Source: Selenomonas timonae
Lineage (GTDB): Bacteria; Bacillota; Negativicutes; Selenomonadales; Selenomonadaceae
NCBI RefSeq assembly: GCF_014250475.1
Contig: NZ_CP060204.1
Location: 1,563,001 to 1,627,000, forward strand
DNA length: 64,000 nucleotides
Direction: 5' to 3'
Translations under genes and position numbers: made by a program
Shown here: piece after piece, positions 28,960 to 36,520 of the stretch
How the letters are laid out: each line of letters starts with the position of its first letter
How positions within the stretch are numbered: the first letter of the stretch is position 1
The notes under the pieces: model-generated
Database searches by the model: none
The model's input: the letters and a program-made list of their open reading frames with translations, nothing else
Told to the model about the DNA's origin: nothing

Positions 28960-29284
28960 CGCAGAACCCTCCATAGATCGACTTCATAATCTCATGAAGT
29001 GAACTATTCTCTGTGCCTTAGTCGTATTTCTGTTCGTCTCGAAAATTTTAGGAAGTGTAAATCTTTGGAAAAACAACATCCGAAATACAGTTTGTTCCGA
29101 TCAGAAAGCTGGTTCCATATCTATATGGTATCATTTATCATACTAAGTTGCAAATAACTGCGTACTTGATATACACTGTAAACATACTACAATAACTGTA
29201 ATACAGCAAGTGTTTTATCATGTTGGATTTCCATCTGTGCGGCAAAGGAGAAGGGAAGGATGGCAGGTTCGGCAAAAGGCGTAT
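28960..29284. other. Intergenic region between VOC gene and hxlR remnant
   Basis: AT-rich sequence with no credible gene. It should contain the promoter of the VOC gene on the - strand and that of the HxlR-type gene on the + strand. No -35/-10 pair stands out. Confidence 0.5.
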
Positions 29285-29441
29285 ATGACGTACGAGGAAT
29301 ATCTCATACGTCTCAAGGAGGGCATCGTAACAGATCATGAGAAATGTCCTGTGACGCCGCTGCTGCTCATGCGCAGGGGCGGTGGAAGGCACAGATCTTG
29401 TATGAGATGTGCATGCATGACGAGTTTGTTGTGGTAAACTA
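29285..29441 (+). pseudogene. HxlR-family regulator, 5' fragment with frameshift
   Basis: MTYEEYLIRLKEGIVTDHEKCPVTPLLL is the N-terminus of an HxlR-type winged-helix regulator. After LLL a one-base deletion shifts the frame; the next frame reads GRWKAQILYEMCMHDEF, the expected continuation. The gene then ends at the IS3-type remnant (29447). HxlR regulators often control adjacent oxidoreductase or VOC genes, and the divergent VOC gene may have been the target. Confidence 0.7.
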
Positions 29442-29487
29442 AAGTTGTAACAGGAATGTCTAACGAGAAACACCGAATGAAAGGGGA

Positions 29488-29797
29488 TTCGATTCTTGTC
29501 ACAACAACACTATGAACCAGAGTTCAAGCAACAGATCGTCCGGCTTCATATCGAAGCTTGACAGCAGAGTATGGAGTCTCAAAAGCCAGCATCAGCAAAT
29601 GGTGCAAAGAATTCAGCGAAGAATGCCAGCAAACCGCCTCAAAGAACCTGGCTGCCCAGAACGATCTGGAGCTTATGAAGGAGAATCGTCGCTTGCGCGA
29701 AGAACTCGCAGATGCACGCAAAGAAAACCTTTTCCTAAAAAAGCAGCGGCATTCTTCGCAAAGGGAATCGACGAGAGGCATATCGATTCATCGATGA
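29488..29797 (+). pseudogene. IS3-type OrfA remnant
   Basis: EFKQQIVRLHIEA in one frame is followed, after a frameshift near 29555, by SLTAEYGVSKASISKWCKEF and a leucine-zipper-like coiled coil (LMKENRRLREELADARKENLFLKKQ). This is the helix-turn-helix and zipper protein of an IS3 element, interrupted once. Confidence 0.75.
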
Positions 29798-30463
29798 ACA
29801 TCGGAATCTGTTCGGCGTCCGGTGGTTACTGCGGCATTTGGGAATCTATCCGAATGCTTACTACAACTACCGAAAGCACAGACGGGCAAAAGAAGATGCC
29901 CGAAAACAGAACATCCTGCGTCAAATTCAAGCCCTATACCATGAAACCAATGGCGTTGACGGGTACCGCAGGATGCGCACGCAAAGGCATCGAGCTTTCT
30001 GCTCTGACAGTTCATAAGTACATGAACACAGAACTGGGATTGCGCTCTATTGTGCGGCAAAAAGCTCCGAGATATCAAGGCGGCATAGAGCATAAGAAGT
30101 ATGACGAGCGATTTAGCAATCCGAACGCTTGGCAAAGCACTCAGCAGTCAACGAAAGAGAAGCAACGGTCTGATTCTTCATAGCGATCAGGGCAGCCCGT
30201 ACACATCGAAGGCGTTCACCGACTTTTGCGAGAAACACGATCTGACGCAAAGCATGAGCAAGGCTGGATGCCCGTATGATAACGCACCTATGGAGCGCTA
30301 TTTCAATACGCTGAAGAACGAAGAAATTTTTCTTCATGCGTATCGAGATGAGGAATCTCTCTATCGCGCAGTGGAGCATTTTGATTATACCACATACAAT
30401 CATGTACGACCGCATTCTTATAACGGCTATCGTACGCCATTCGAAGCGAGGTATTCGACATAA
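29768..30463 (+). pseudogene. IS3-type OrfB transposase remnant
   Basis: The N-terminal part reads AYRFIDEHRNLFGVRWLLRHLGIYPNAYY, then frameshifts. The C-terminal part (from about 30101) reads LAIRTLGKALSSQ...LILHSDQGSPYTSKAF...YDNAPMERYFNTLKNEEI, with the second Asp and the Glu of the DDE triad. The region with the first Asp is missing, apparently by deletion between a KKYD and a DLAIRTL segment near 30105. It cannot be active. Confidence 0.8.
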
Positions 30464-30495
30464 GTTTATTGGACACTCGTGTTACAAAAACCCTT

Positions 30496-31058
30496 GACCA
30501 CAACATCTACTGCGAAACGGCATCTCGCATGTTCCATTGCACTGTCGAAAAGCACGGTGAGAATGCGGAACTACGCAATTATGGTGGGATGTGGATCGTG
30601 CCGTCAAGACCTGTGTGAAACGGCGTGTTGAAACTAAAACACATGGCATCTGCTGTGCATATGAGAGCGACATCCTGTTTATACGGTTACCAAGCGGAAG
30701 AGAGCTTTCGTATGTAAAGCCGCGCATCGGAGCAAACAGATTCGGTGGAGAAGCCGTCACCTATGAAGGTCTCGGTATGACGAAGAAATGGGAGAGGATA
30801 GAGACGTTCGGCGGAAAACTGGTCGAGAATATCATACAGGCGACGGCACGCGATCTGCTCGTCTGTGCAATGAAAAGCTTGCGGGACAAGGGCTTTCATA
30901 TTGTCATGCATGGCCATGACGAAATTGTACTCGAAGTCCCATACGGCGTTTCATCGGTGGAGGAGATATGCTCCATCATGGCTGAGAATCCACCGTGGGC
31001 AAAGGGGCTGCCGCTCAAGGCGGATGGGTATGAGTGCGAATTTTATCGGAAGGACTGA
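30496..31058 (+). pseudogene. Phage family A DNA polymerase, C-terminal remnant
   Basis: Translation gives IYCETASRMFHCTVEKHGENAELRNYGG, then after a deletion and frameshift VDRAVKTCVKRR...LSYVKPRIGANRFGGEAVTYEGLG...VMHGHDEIVLEVPYG...PPWAKGLPLKADGYECEFYRKD. It aligns along its whole length with residues about 425-959 of the intact polymerase at 53093-55972. Exonuclease domain and motif A are gone, about 50 residues after motif B are deleted, and motif C (HGHDEIVLE) survives. There is no intein in this copy. It is debris of a second, related prophage. Confidence 0.9.
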
Positions 31059-31061
31059 AAT

Positions 31062-31092
31062 AGCGGCATCTGCCTCACTGACAGATGCCGCT
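31062..31092. terminator. Hairpin after the polymerase remnant
   Basis: AGCGGCATCTG pairs with CAGATGCCGCT over a 9-base loop. The T-run is weak in both directions. Confidence 0.55.
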
Positions 31093-31106
31093 TGAATCGT
31101 TTATTG

Positions 31107-31255
31107 TATTGAATCCATGAGATGGAGGATTGTTTCGCAGGTGGCAGAGAATTCCACTTCTCTGGCGTACTCGTAATCACGCTGATACGTTCTCCAGTGC
31201 CGATGCATTGTAGGGCTGCTTATAATCTGCTCCAAAATACTCTGATACTGCGGTA
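31107..31255 (-). pseudogene. AbiEii toxin, detached C-terminus
   Basis: On the - strand, beyond the MITE, the frame continues YQSILEQIISSPTMHRHWRTYQRDYEYAREVEFSATCETILHLMDSIQ and stops. This is the C-terminal helical end expected for the AbiEii protein encoded at 31411-32103. It has no start of its own. Confidence 0.75.
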
Positions 31256-31259
31256 TTAA

Positions 31260-31421
31260 GGAAGCACTGATAAATTCAGCACCGCCACCTTAGCGCATCT
31301 TTTTTGCCCGCTTTTTGTCGGCAAATCCTCCACATAGCTTTTGCTATGCGTCCGGTTTGCCTCCTCAATCGGACGAAAAAATCTACGCCAATCTGACGGA
31401 CTTCATTTTATCAGCGATTCC
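31260..31421. mobile_element. MITE copy 2 (162 bp), inserted in abiEii
   Basis: The ends are GGAAGCACTGATAAA and its near-complement TTTATCAGCGATTCC. It is flanked on both sides by TTAA (31256-31259 and 31422-31425), a clean target duplication. The interior matches copy 1 at 1082-1242 with only scattered differences. It is non-coding; a mobilising transposase is not visible in the window. Confidence 0.9.
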
Positions 31422-32103
31422 TTAACATACCGGAATTGCGCTTTTGTGCAGTTTCGGATACCGCGTGACCCAAAACGGTTCGACTGATCTGATCGCCCTT
31501 CAGCTTGCTCAGGATAAAGATATCGTAAAAGTCTCTTGGCCGCGTATTTTGATCTCCACGGAAAAATACAGTTTCCAACTTCTCGGCAAGGATCGTCTCA
31601 AGGTTGTAAGCAAAGATTTCCAATGTGCCGTCATTGAACATCATGGGATATTTGTATTCGACTGCCTTCGGGGTAATCTTGTCGCCTGTTGTAATATCGA
31701 GCTTCAGAGGGACTCTCATAGGGAGGAAGTTTGCCGTCAGCGATATGCGATAACCTCCGTATGCATCATTCTTTCGGATTTCTCCAACGTCCTGAAAACT
31801 GAAGGTTATATCGTCATCAATGGGGATAGTGACAATCTCCTCAAACATTTTCTTTATGCTGTTCTCGTTCACGGGGTGATTTTGGATGGTGGCATCCATA
31901 TCCATTGTGGCACGGGAATGGAGACCAACCATCGAGGCAATCAGCAGTCCGCCCTTTAGGATGAAGTTTCCTTGATATCTTGAATGGGCGATGCGTTCCA
32001 GCAGCCGCTCCAACATATAGTTTTGCATCACGAGTTGGGAAGGGATGTGTTTTTCTTTTGCCATTTTATTGATGGCGGCCTTTAACTGCATTGCATTATT
32101 CAA
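31411..32103 (-). CDS. abiEii: AbiEii-type nucleotidyltransferase toxin, C-terminally truncated
   Basis: The 230-residue product has the four AbiEii/DNA polymerase beta-like motifs: ILKGGLLIAS with TMDMD, KLDI, ILAEKLET and RPRDFYDIF. AbiE toxins are nucleotidyltransferases that act in phage abortive infection. The last codons (LRNR and stop) come from the MITE end; about 48 native residues are cut off. All catalytic motifs are retained, so an altered or weakened activity cannot be excluded. It overlaps abiEi by four bases. Confidence 0.85.
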   Translation of the reverse strand: MNNAMQLKAAINKMAKEKHIPSQLVMQNYMLERLLERIAHSRYQGNFILKGGLLIASMVGLHSRATMDMDATIQNHPVNENSIKKMFEEIVTIPIDDDITFSFQDVGEIRKNDAYGGYRISLTANFLPMRVPLKLDITTGDKITPKAVEYKYPMMFNDGTLEIFAYNLETILAEKLETVFFRGDQNTRPRDFYDIFILSKLKGDQISRTVLGHAVSETAQKRNSGMLRNR

Positions 32104-32693
32104 AGCAGTACCTCCAGATATGTCCGTATCCTTTTTTCGACGCCGAGCCGAGCTGCATACGCTGAGAGCAGGGGAATGTTTTTCTGATTGCTGTCCGTAT
32201 AGTGGTTGAAAGCTTCTGAGACAACTTGAATATCTGCAGCGTGCTGCGGTCGCAGGATATCACAGAGCGTACGCTCCATAGAATAACAGCGTATCGAATT
32301 CCCTGCAGGAGATTTTATCTCTGTAATGCCAAGTTCATATCGCTCAGGTTTTACCTGCGCACAGCGGATTCCTTCCTTTTGCGGATTTGCCAGATTGTAG
32401 TTTGTGGGGAAAGTCATATGGTAGGCAATCGGTGTTCGATCCGTCAGATTCCAGAGAAAGAGAGCCGTTTCGTGTGAGAAGACGCCGCGTTTGAATCGTG
32501 TTTGCAGATTGAGGAATTCATCCTCCCATATTTCGGGCAGCGTGTATACGCCGCGGGCAGGACGGAGTAAATGTCCGCGTTTGACGAGATGTGCCAACAT
32601 ACTGCGGGAAATACCGGATGATACCGCTTTGGCTGTTGTCAGCATACCGTTATTTTTATGGACGAGGTTCATGATAGCAGCTTGTTGCGTCAT
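32100..32693 (-). CDS. abiEi: AbiEi-family antitoxin and autoregulator
   Basis: The 197-residue protein has an N-terminal winged helix (MNLVHKNNGMLTTAKAVSSGISRSMLAHLVKRG) with the signature RPARGVYTLPEIWEDEF, and a C-terminal antitoxin domain (YSMERTLCDILRP). AbiEi binds inverted repeats at its own promoter, and a perfect one is present at 32712-32752. It looks intact while its toxin partner is interrupted. Confidence 0.9.
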   Translation of the reverse strand: MTQQAAIMNLVHKNNGMLTTAKAVSSGISRSMLAHLVKRGHLLRPARGVYTLPEIWEDEFLNLQTRFKRGVFSHETALFLWNLTDRTPIAYHMTFPTNYNLANPQKEGIRCAQVKPERYELGITEIKSPAGNSIRCYSMERTLCDILRPQHAADIQVVSEAFNHYTDSNQKNIPLLSAYAARLGVEKRIRTYLEVLL

Positions 32694-32711
32694 GTGAATT
32701 ACCTCCTACAA

Positions 32712-32755
32712 ACTTTCTTGCTTGTATTATATAAATAAACAAGCAAGAAAGTCAA
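32712..32755 (-). promoter_or_regulatory. abiE promoter and operator
   Basis: A perfect 13-bp inverted repeat, ACTTTCTTGCTTG and CAAGCAAGAAAGT with a 15-base spacer (32712-32752), overlaps a - strand promoter: TTGACT (32755-32750), 18-base spacer, TATAAT (32731-32726). The arrangement predicts repression by AbiEi. Confidence 0.8.
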
Positions 32756-32779
32756 TAAAATACGAATTACCATTATGTG

Positions 32780-32816
32780 AAAACCTCGGACTGCGTTTAT
32801 ATGCAGCCCGAGGTTT
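32780..32816. terminator. Bidirectional terminator
   Basis: AAAACCTCGG and CCGAGGTTTT enclose a second stem CTGC/GCAG. It follows the deformylase fragment on the - strand. Confidence 0.8.
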
Positions 32817-33071
32817 TCATATCAAGACTCCGTTGCAGTGGTCTATCTCATGTTGAATGATCTTTGCCGTAGAGCCAGAAAACTTGTTTTTCTGTTTGCG
32901 AAATTTTATGTCGCGGTATGTGACTTCGATCCATTCATGCCGCATCGTTTTTCTCTGTCCGGGGAGGGAGAGACATCCTTCTCCCGTTTCGTATTGCTCG
33001 GAGGATGCTTTTACAACCTCCGGATTCAGCATGACGAGATGAGATTTGATATTGTCAACTGTTCTTGACAA
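32817..33071 (-). pseudogene. Peptide deformylase fragment
   Basis: The 84-codon frame contains EGCLSLPG and HEIDH, motifs 2 and 3 of peptide deformylase (metal ligands Cys and two His). Motif 1 (GxGLAAPQ) and about 60 N-terminal residues are absent, and the usual C-terminal tail is cut to NGVLI. It is a scrap of a second def gene and would not fold as a complete enzyme. Confidence 0.75.
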
Positions 33072-33162
33072 TATCAGATCTACTTGGTTGCAGGAAAATT
33101 AAAATTAGCTACACCTGTTCTGTTCTGAAAATAACTTTTCTACTAGTTTTGGAGTAGAGCCA

Positions 33163-33200
33163 AAAAGCTGCTGTACGAAACAAATGTGCAGCAGGCTTTT
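33163..33200 (-). terminator. Terminator of the pectate lyase gene
   Basis: On the - strand AAAAGCCTGCTGCAC is followed by a loop and GTACAGCAGCTTTTT. It shares the stem sequence of the terminator family at 657. Confidence 0.75.
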
Positions 33201-33211
33201 ACTGATGATTT

Positions 33212-34486
33212 TTATGGCGTCACCGCTTCCTTAAACACGCCTGCCTGCTGTAAAACTTTTGCCTTCACCTCATTCACATCGTCAATTTTCATCGATCGCT
33301 CGGGCGTCCACGCGACCGGTGATAAATGCTCGCTAAATGTATCGATTTTCTCGCCATTAAAGATATTATTGACCGCAGTAAACTCCGTCCCGCCAAACAC
33401 CTTGACAAAATCTTGATACGTCCTGCCGTCGATATCTGCGACATTATTTTCGGCATATATTTTTGAGTTCTTTCCAACGCCCAGCGAATACTCATAAGGA
33501 TATCCACCGTTTTCCTCATACGTCTGGTAGTAATTATTATACACGTGAACCTTTCCCCATCTCACGCGCGGTGCGCGCTGAACCAAATTATGAAAATAGT
33601 TATGATGCAGCGTCACATTCAGTTTGCCATCGTCCGACGTTTTTGCATCACTGTTCCCGATCAAGATTGCTTTATTGTGACGTTCAAAAATATTGTATGA
33701 CATCGTGATGTCGTCCGCCTGATTCGTGATATCGACCAAGCCGTCTCGATGCTCGTATTCACGATGAAAATACGTTTCCGTCGGCTGCGTGCCATCCGCG
33801 AAATGACAATGATCGATCCAAATATGCGTGCCCCCACGGATCGTAATGCTGTCATACTGAGAATTCCAGTTGCCGTCCGGCCCATCGTTTGGATCCCACG
33901 ACGGGAAATCATCATAGGGGGACTCAAACATAATATTTCGGATGATAATATTGTCCGCATCGAGGACTAAATCCACGCCCTTTAATTTCGCATGTTCAAT
34001 CCCAATGATGCTCGTATTGGCAGGAACATGAACCATGATGTTTTTCTCCTGATTTTTTTGAGATTGTTTTCTTTTTTCCTCCTGCTCTTCTTTTCGGCTT
34101 TGCGGCACGGTACTATGCGGTGCATACGCGTCCAAATACTGCTGAAAATCATAGCCCTCCGCCATATAATCTTCCATCGTCAGGTGCTTTCCATCCGCGT
34201 CCGTATCAAAGTCGATCGTTCCGTAAACCATCAAAATCCTAGGTTCCGTATTTTTGCGATTCTCCAATGCGGCAATAAGCTCCTGCCTATTGGTCACGCG
34301 GAAAATATTGTCCTCTACGGCAGCAGCCCCGCCGGTCGTACCGCTGCCCTCTGCGGCAAACCCATCATTTTTAGCGAGCACTTCCCGGATAAAATCCGTT
34401 TTTCCCATCGGGCTCTGGACAAACGGCAAGAGAAAAACAGCCGCTAACGCACCGATGTAGGCAATCAGAAAAAGCTTCTTTTTCAT
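33212..34486 (-). CDS. Secreted pectate lyase, polysaccharide lyase family 1
   Basis: The 424-residue protein has a signal peptide or anchor (about 1-27) and a right-handed parallel beta-helix with the PL1 marks IDFDTDADG, GGTHIWIDHCHFADG, and HHNYFHNLVQRAPRVRWGKVHVYNNYY. It should cleave polygalacturonate by beta-elimination outside the cell. A Lys/Gln-rich insert (about 130-150) is unusual. It sits alone among mobile elements and is AT-richer than the core genes, consistent with acquisition. Confidence 0.88.
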   Translation of the reverse strand: MKKKLFLIAYIGALAAVFLLPFVQSPMGKTDFIREVLAKNDGFAAEGSGTTGGAAAVEDNIFRVTNRQELIAALENRKNTEPRILMVYGTIDFDTDADGKHLTMEDYMAEGYDFQQYLDAYAPHSTVPQSRKEEQEEKRKQSQKNQEKNIMVHVPANTSIIGIEHAKLKGVDLVLDADNIIIRNIMFESPYDDFPSWDPNDGPDGNWNSQYDSITIRGGTHIWIDHCHFADGTQPTETYFHREYEHRDGLVDITNQADDITMSYNIFERHNKAILIGNSDAKTSDDGKLNVTLHHNYFHNLVQRAPRVRWGKVHVYNNYYQTYEENGGYPYEYSLGVGKNSKIYAENNVADIDGRTYQDFVKVFGGTEFTAVNNIFNGEKIDTFSEHLSPVAWTPERSMKIDDVNEVKAKVLQQAGVFKEAVTP

Positions 34487-34570
34487 GGTTTTATCTCCCT
34501 GTCGTCATTATCTTAATGGAGAGCTCCTCTCCCCATAGTATACCACTTATGAAAGAAAATAGGGTTGAGC

Positions 34571-35325
34571 GGGTATGACCGATCAAAAAAAGATCGCTTC
34601 ATGCCATCTTCTTTGATGATATTCGCAGAAAGAGGAAAAATGCGTTAATAAGAACAACACGACGAGAAGCCTTTCTGGATGCCATGGAGTCCATTATTCC
34701 TTGGAACGAATGGATGAAACTTATTGCGCCGTACTATGTCCAGAAAGAGCGCAGCAGAAAACTGATCCCCGCGCCGAGTTCGACCAAGAACGCGACAAAG
34801 TCCAGCGATCCTGAGATGCACTCCACGAAGAAGGGGAATCCGTGGTACTTCGGCATGAAGATCCATTCCGGTGCAGATGCCGGAACAGGCTATGTCCATA
34901 CGATTACCGCAACAGCTGCCAACGTACACGACATCGCGAAGGCTCATGAACTGGTTCGCGAAGATGACCATACGGTCTATGGAGATTCCGGCTATCTCGG
35001 TGTGGAAAAGCGCACGGAAATCCGAGAGACGCCCGCTCTTTCAGGTGTGGACTACCGCATTGCCAAAAGGCCCTCGCAGAACCGCATGACAAAAGCATAC
35101 AAAGGAACGAATTGGGACAGGAAGATCGAGCATGCGAAAGCCTCGGTTCGCAGCAAGGTGGAGCATCCTTTTCTCATTGTGAAGAGGATGTTTCATGCGT
35201 CCAAGACAAGGTATCGCGGACTCAGGAAGAACCTTTTGCAATACGATCTGTTCTTTGCGTCGGCGAATCTCGTTATGTGTCTGCGGGCGGGAAGGCAGAG
35301 AGGGTTTTCCATGACAACGGGATAA
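34571..35325 (+). pseudogene. IS5-family transposase remnant
   Basis: An out-of-frame N-terminal scrap (MTDQKKIASCHLL) precedes an open frame from 34684: MESIIPWNEWMKLIAPYYVQKE joins abruptly to IPAPSSTKN...GNPWYFGMKIHSGADAGTGYVHTI...VYGDSGYLGVEKR...DRKIEHAKASVRSKVEHPF. The region between APYY and APSSTKN, which carries the first catalytic Asp, has been deleted. Second Asp (GDSGY) and the terminal Glu (KVEHPF) remain. It is inactive. Confidence 0.82.
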
Positions 35326-35468
35326 GTGTGCCCTTTTTCTCGAAATTTCCCGTTCAAACGGGAGGTTCGGGGAAAGAAAGGGAGCAGTCGGGGCGGTGTT
35401 GCACGCTATTTTTCACTGCAATTTGTGAAATTCGTGCCTGTGGATCATGTAGCTATGATTATCCGCTA

Positions 35469-35483
35469 TTTATCAGCGATTCC
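35469..35483. repeat. Solo MITE right end at a gene break
   Basis: TTTATCAGCGATTCC is identical to the MITE right terminus. The recombinase remnant starts at the next base. The 35326-35468 stretch before it shows no gene. Confidence 0.6.
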
Positions 35484-36242
35484 ACAGGTGAGATTCCGCA
35501 GTATTACGTGGAGGAGCATCACGAGGCGATTATCCCTCCAGACTTGTTCGACTTTGTGCAGTCGGAGATAAAACGCAGAGAGCAGAATGGCAAGCACAGC
35601 GGTGTGAGCATCTTTGCGAACAAAATCAAATGCGGCTGCTGCGGAGGTTGGTATGGCGCGAAGGTATGGCACTCGACCGACAAATACCGCAGAGTCATCT
35701 ATCGCTGCAACAAGAAATATACCCACAAGGGAAAGCCATGCAGCACGAGGCATCTGACGGAAGAGGAAATCAAACAGATTTTCGTTAAGGCACTGAACTC
35801 CTTGATGGAAGTCAAAGAGAATGTGATTGCGGAACTCAGCTCTCTGATTGACAGCGTTTGCCAGATGGATGAGCTGACTGAGGAGCGTAATAGAATAGAG
35901 CAGGAACTCAGTGTTTTGGCAGAACGCCTTGAAACACTGATTCGCGAGAATGCGCGGGTGGCACAGAATCAGACAGCGTATCTGAAACAGGAGAATGAGA
36001 TTCGCGCACGCTATCTGGAAAAGCAGGGGCATATAGCGAGGTTGGATGAGCAAATTGCCGAGAGGGAGGGCAAGAGAAAGACCTTGGATGGAATGATACG
36101 GATGATCTGTGGTATCAACGGGGAGCAGGTTGCGTTTGACGAGGAGCTATGGGGCGGACTGCTCGATCACATTGCAGTTAAGGAGGATGGCGAAATAGTT
36201 GTTATTTTCAAGGGCGGGATTGAGATTGATGTTGAGGGGTGA
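35484..36242 (+). pseudogene. Large serine recombinase, C-terminal half
   Basis: The frame reads TGEIPQYYVEEHHEAIIPPDLFDFVQSEIKRR, then a zinc ribbon (IKCGCCGGWYGAKVW ... YRCNKKYTHKGKPCSTRHL) and a long coiled coil (about 35850-36090). These are the recombinase, zinc-ribbon and coiled-coil regions of phage/ICE integrases. The N-terminal resolvase catalytic domain with its serine is missing, cut at the solo MITE end. It marks a lost or decayed integrative element. Confidence 0.85.
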
Positions 36243-36338
36243 AGATATAAATTCAAGAGATCACCTTTCACGCAAAAGATTCCATCACGCAGAAGATTCC
36301 ATTTACCAGAAGTAGCCTCGCAACAGACGCCGCAAAAA

Positions 36339-36387
36339 GGGACTGTTGCACGAAGGTAAATTTATCTTTGTGCAACAGTCCATCTTT
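36339..36387 (+). terminator. Terminator
   Basis: GGACTGTTGCAC and GTGCAACAGTCC pair, followed by ATCTTTT. It is the same stem family as at 657 and 38211. Confidence 0.8.
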
Positions 36388-36446
36388 TCGTATAGGGGCA
36401 GATCGGTGAAACAACGGTAACGAAAACTTGCACCTCTACAGAAATA

Positions 36447-36495
36447 GGGCACACGAATAAGGACGATTGCAATGCTCGCCCTTATTCGTGTGCCC
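36447..36495. terminator. Perfect 16-bp hairpin beside the IS1182 element
   Basis: GGGCACACGAATAAGG and CCTTATTCGTGTGCCC are exact complements separated by 17 bases. It lies just past the 3' end of the transposase gene on the - strand and may end that transcript or form part of the element boundary. Confidence 0.65.
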
Positions 36496-36520
36496 TTATT
36501 GATTTATTTCCGACGTCTTC

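Larger units (their letters stand above)
29447..30485 (+). mobile_element. IS3-family element, degenerate
   Basis: The ends GTAACAGGAATGTCTAA (29447-29463) and, on the other strand, GTAACACGAGTGTCCAA (30469-30485) agree at 14 of 17 positions. The element is about 1039 bp; intact IS3 elements are 1.2-1.5 kb. Both orfs are broken (see 29488 and 29768). It joins an hxlR fragment on the left to a phage polymerase fragment on the right. Confidence 0.75.

Noticed and set aside
29210-29437. 75-codon ORF as an intact small gene
   Set aside because: It is the hxlR fragment read through its frameshift; the conserved continuation lies in the next frame.
34684-35325. Functional IS5 transposase
   Set aside because: The open frame is continuous but lacks the region with the first catalytic aspartate.
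35112-36242. 376-codon ORF as a single protein
   Set aside because: The first part overlaps the IS5 remnant in another frame. Similarity to serine recombinases starts only after the MITE end at 35483.
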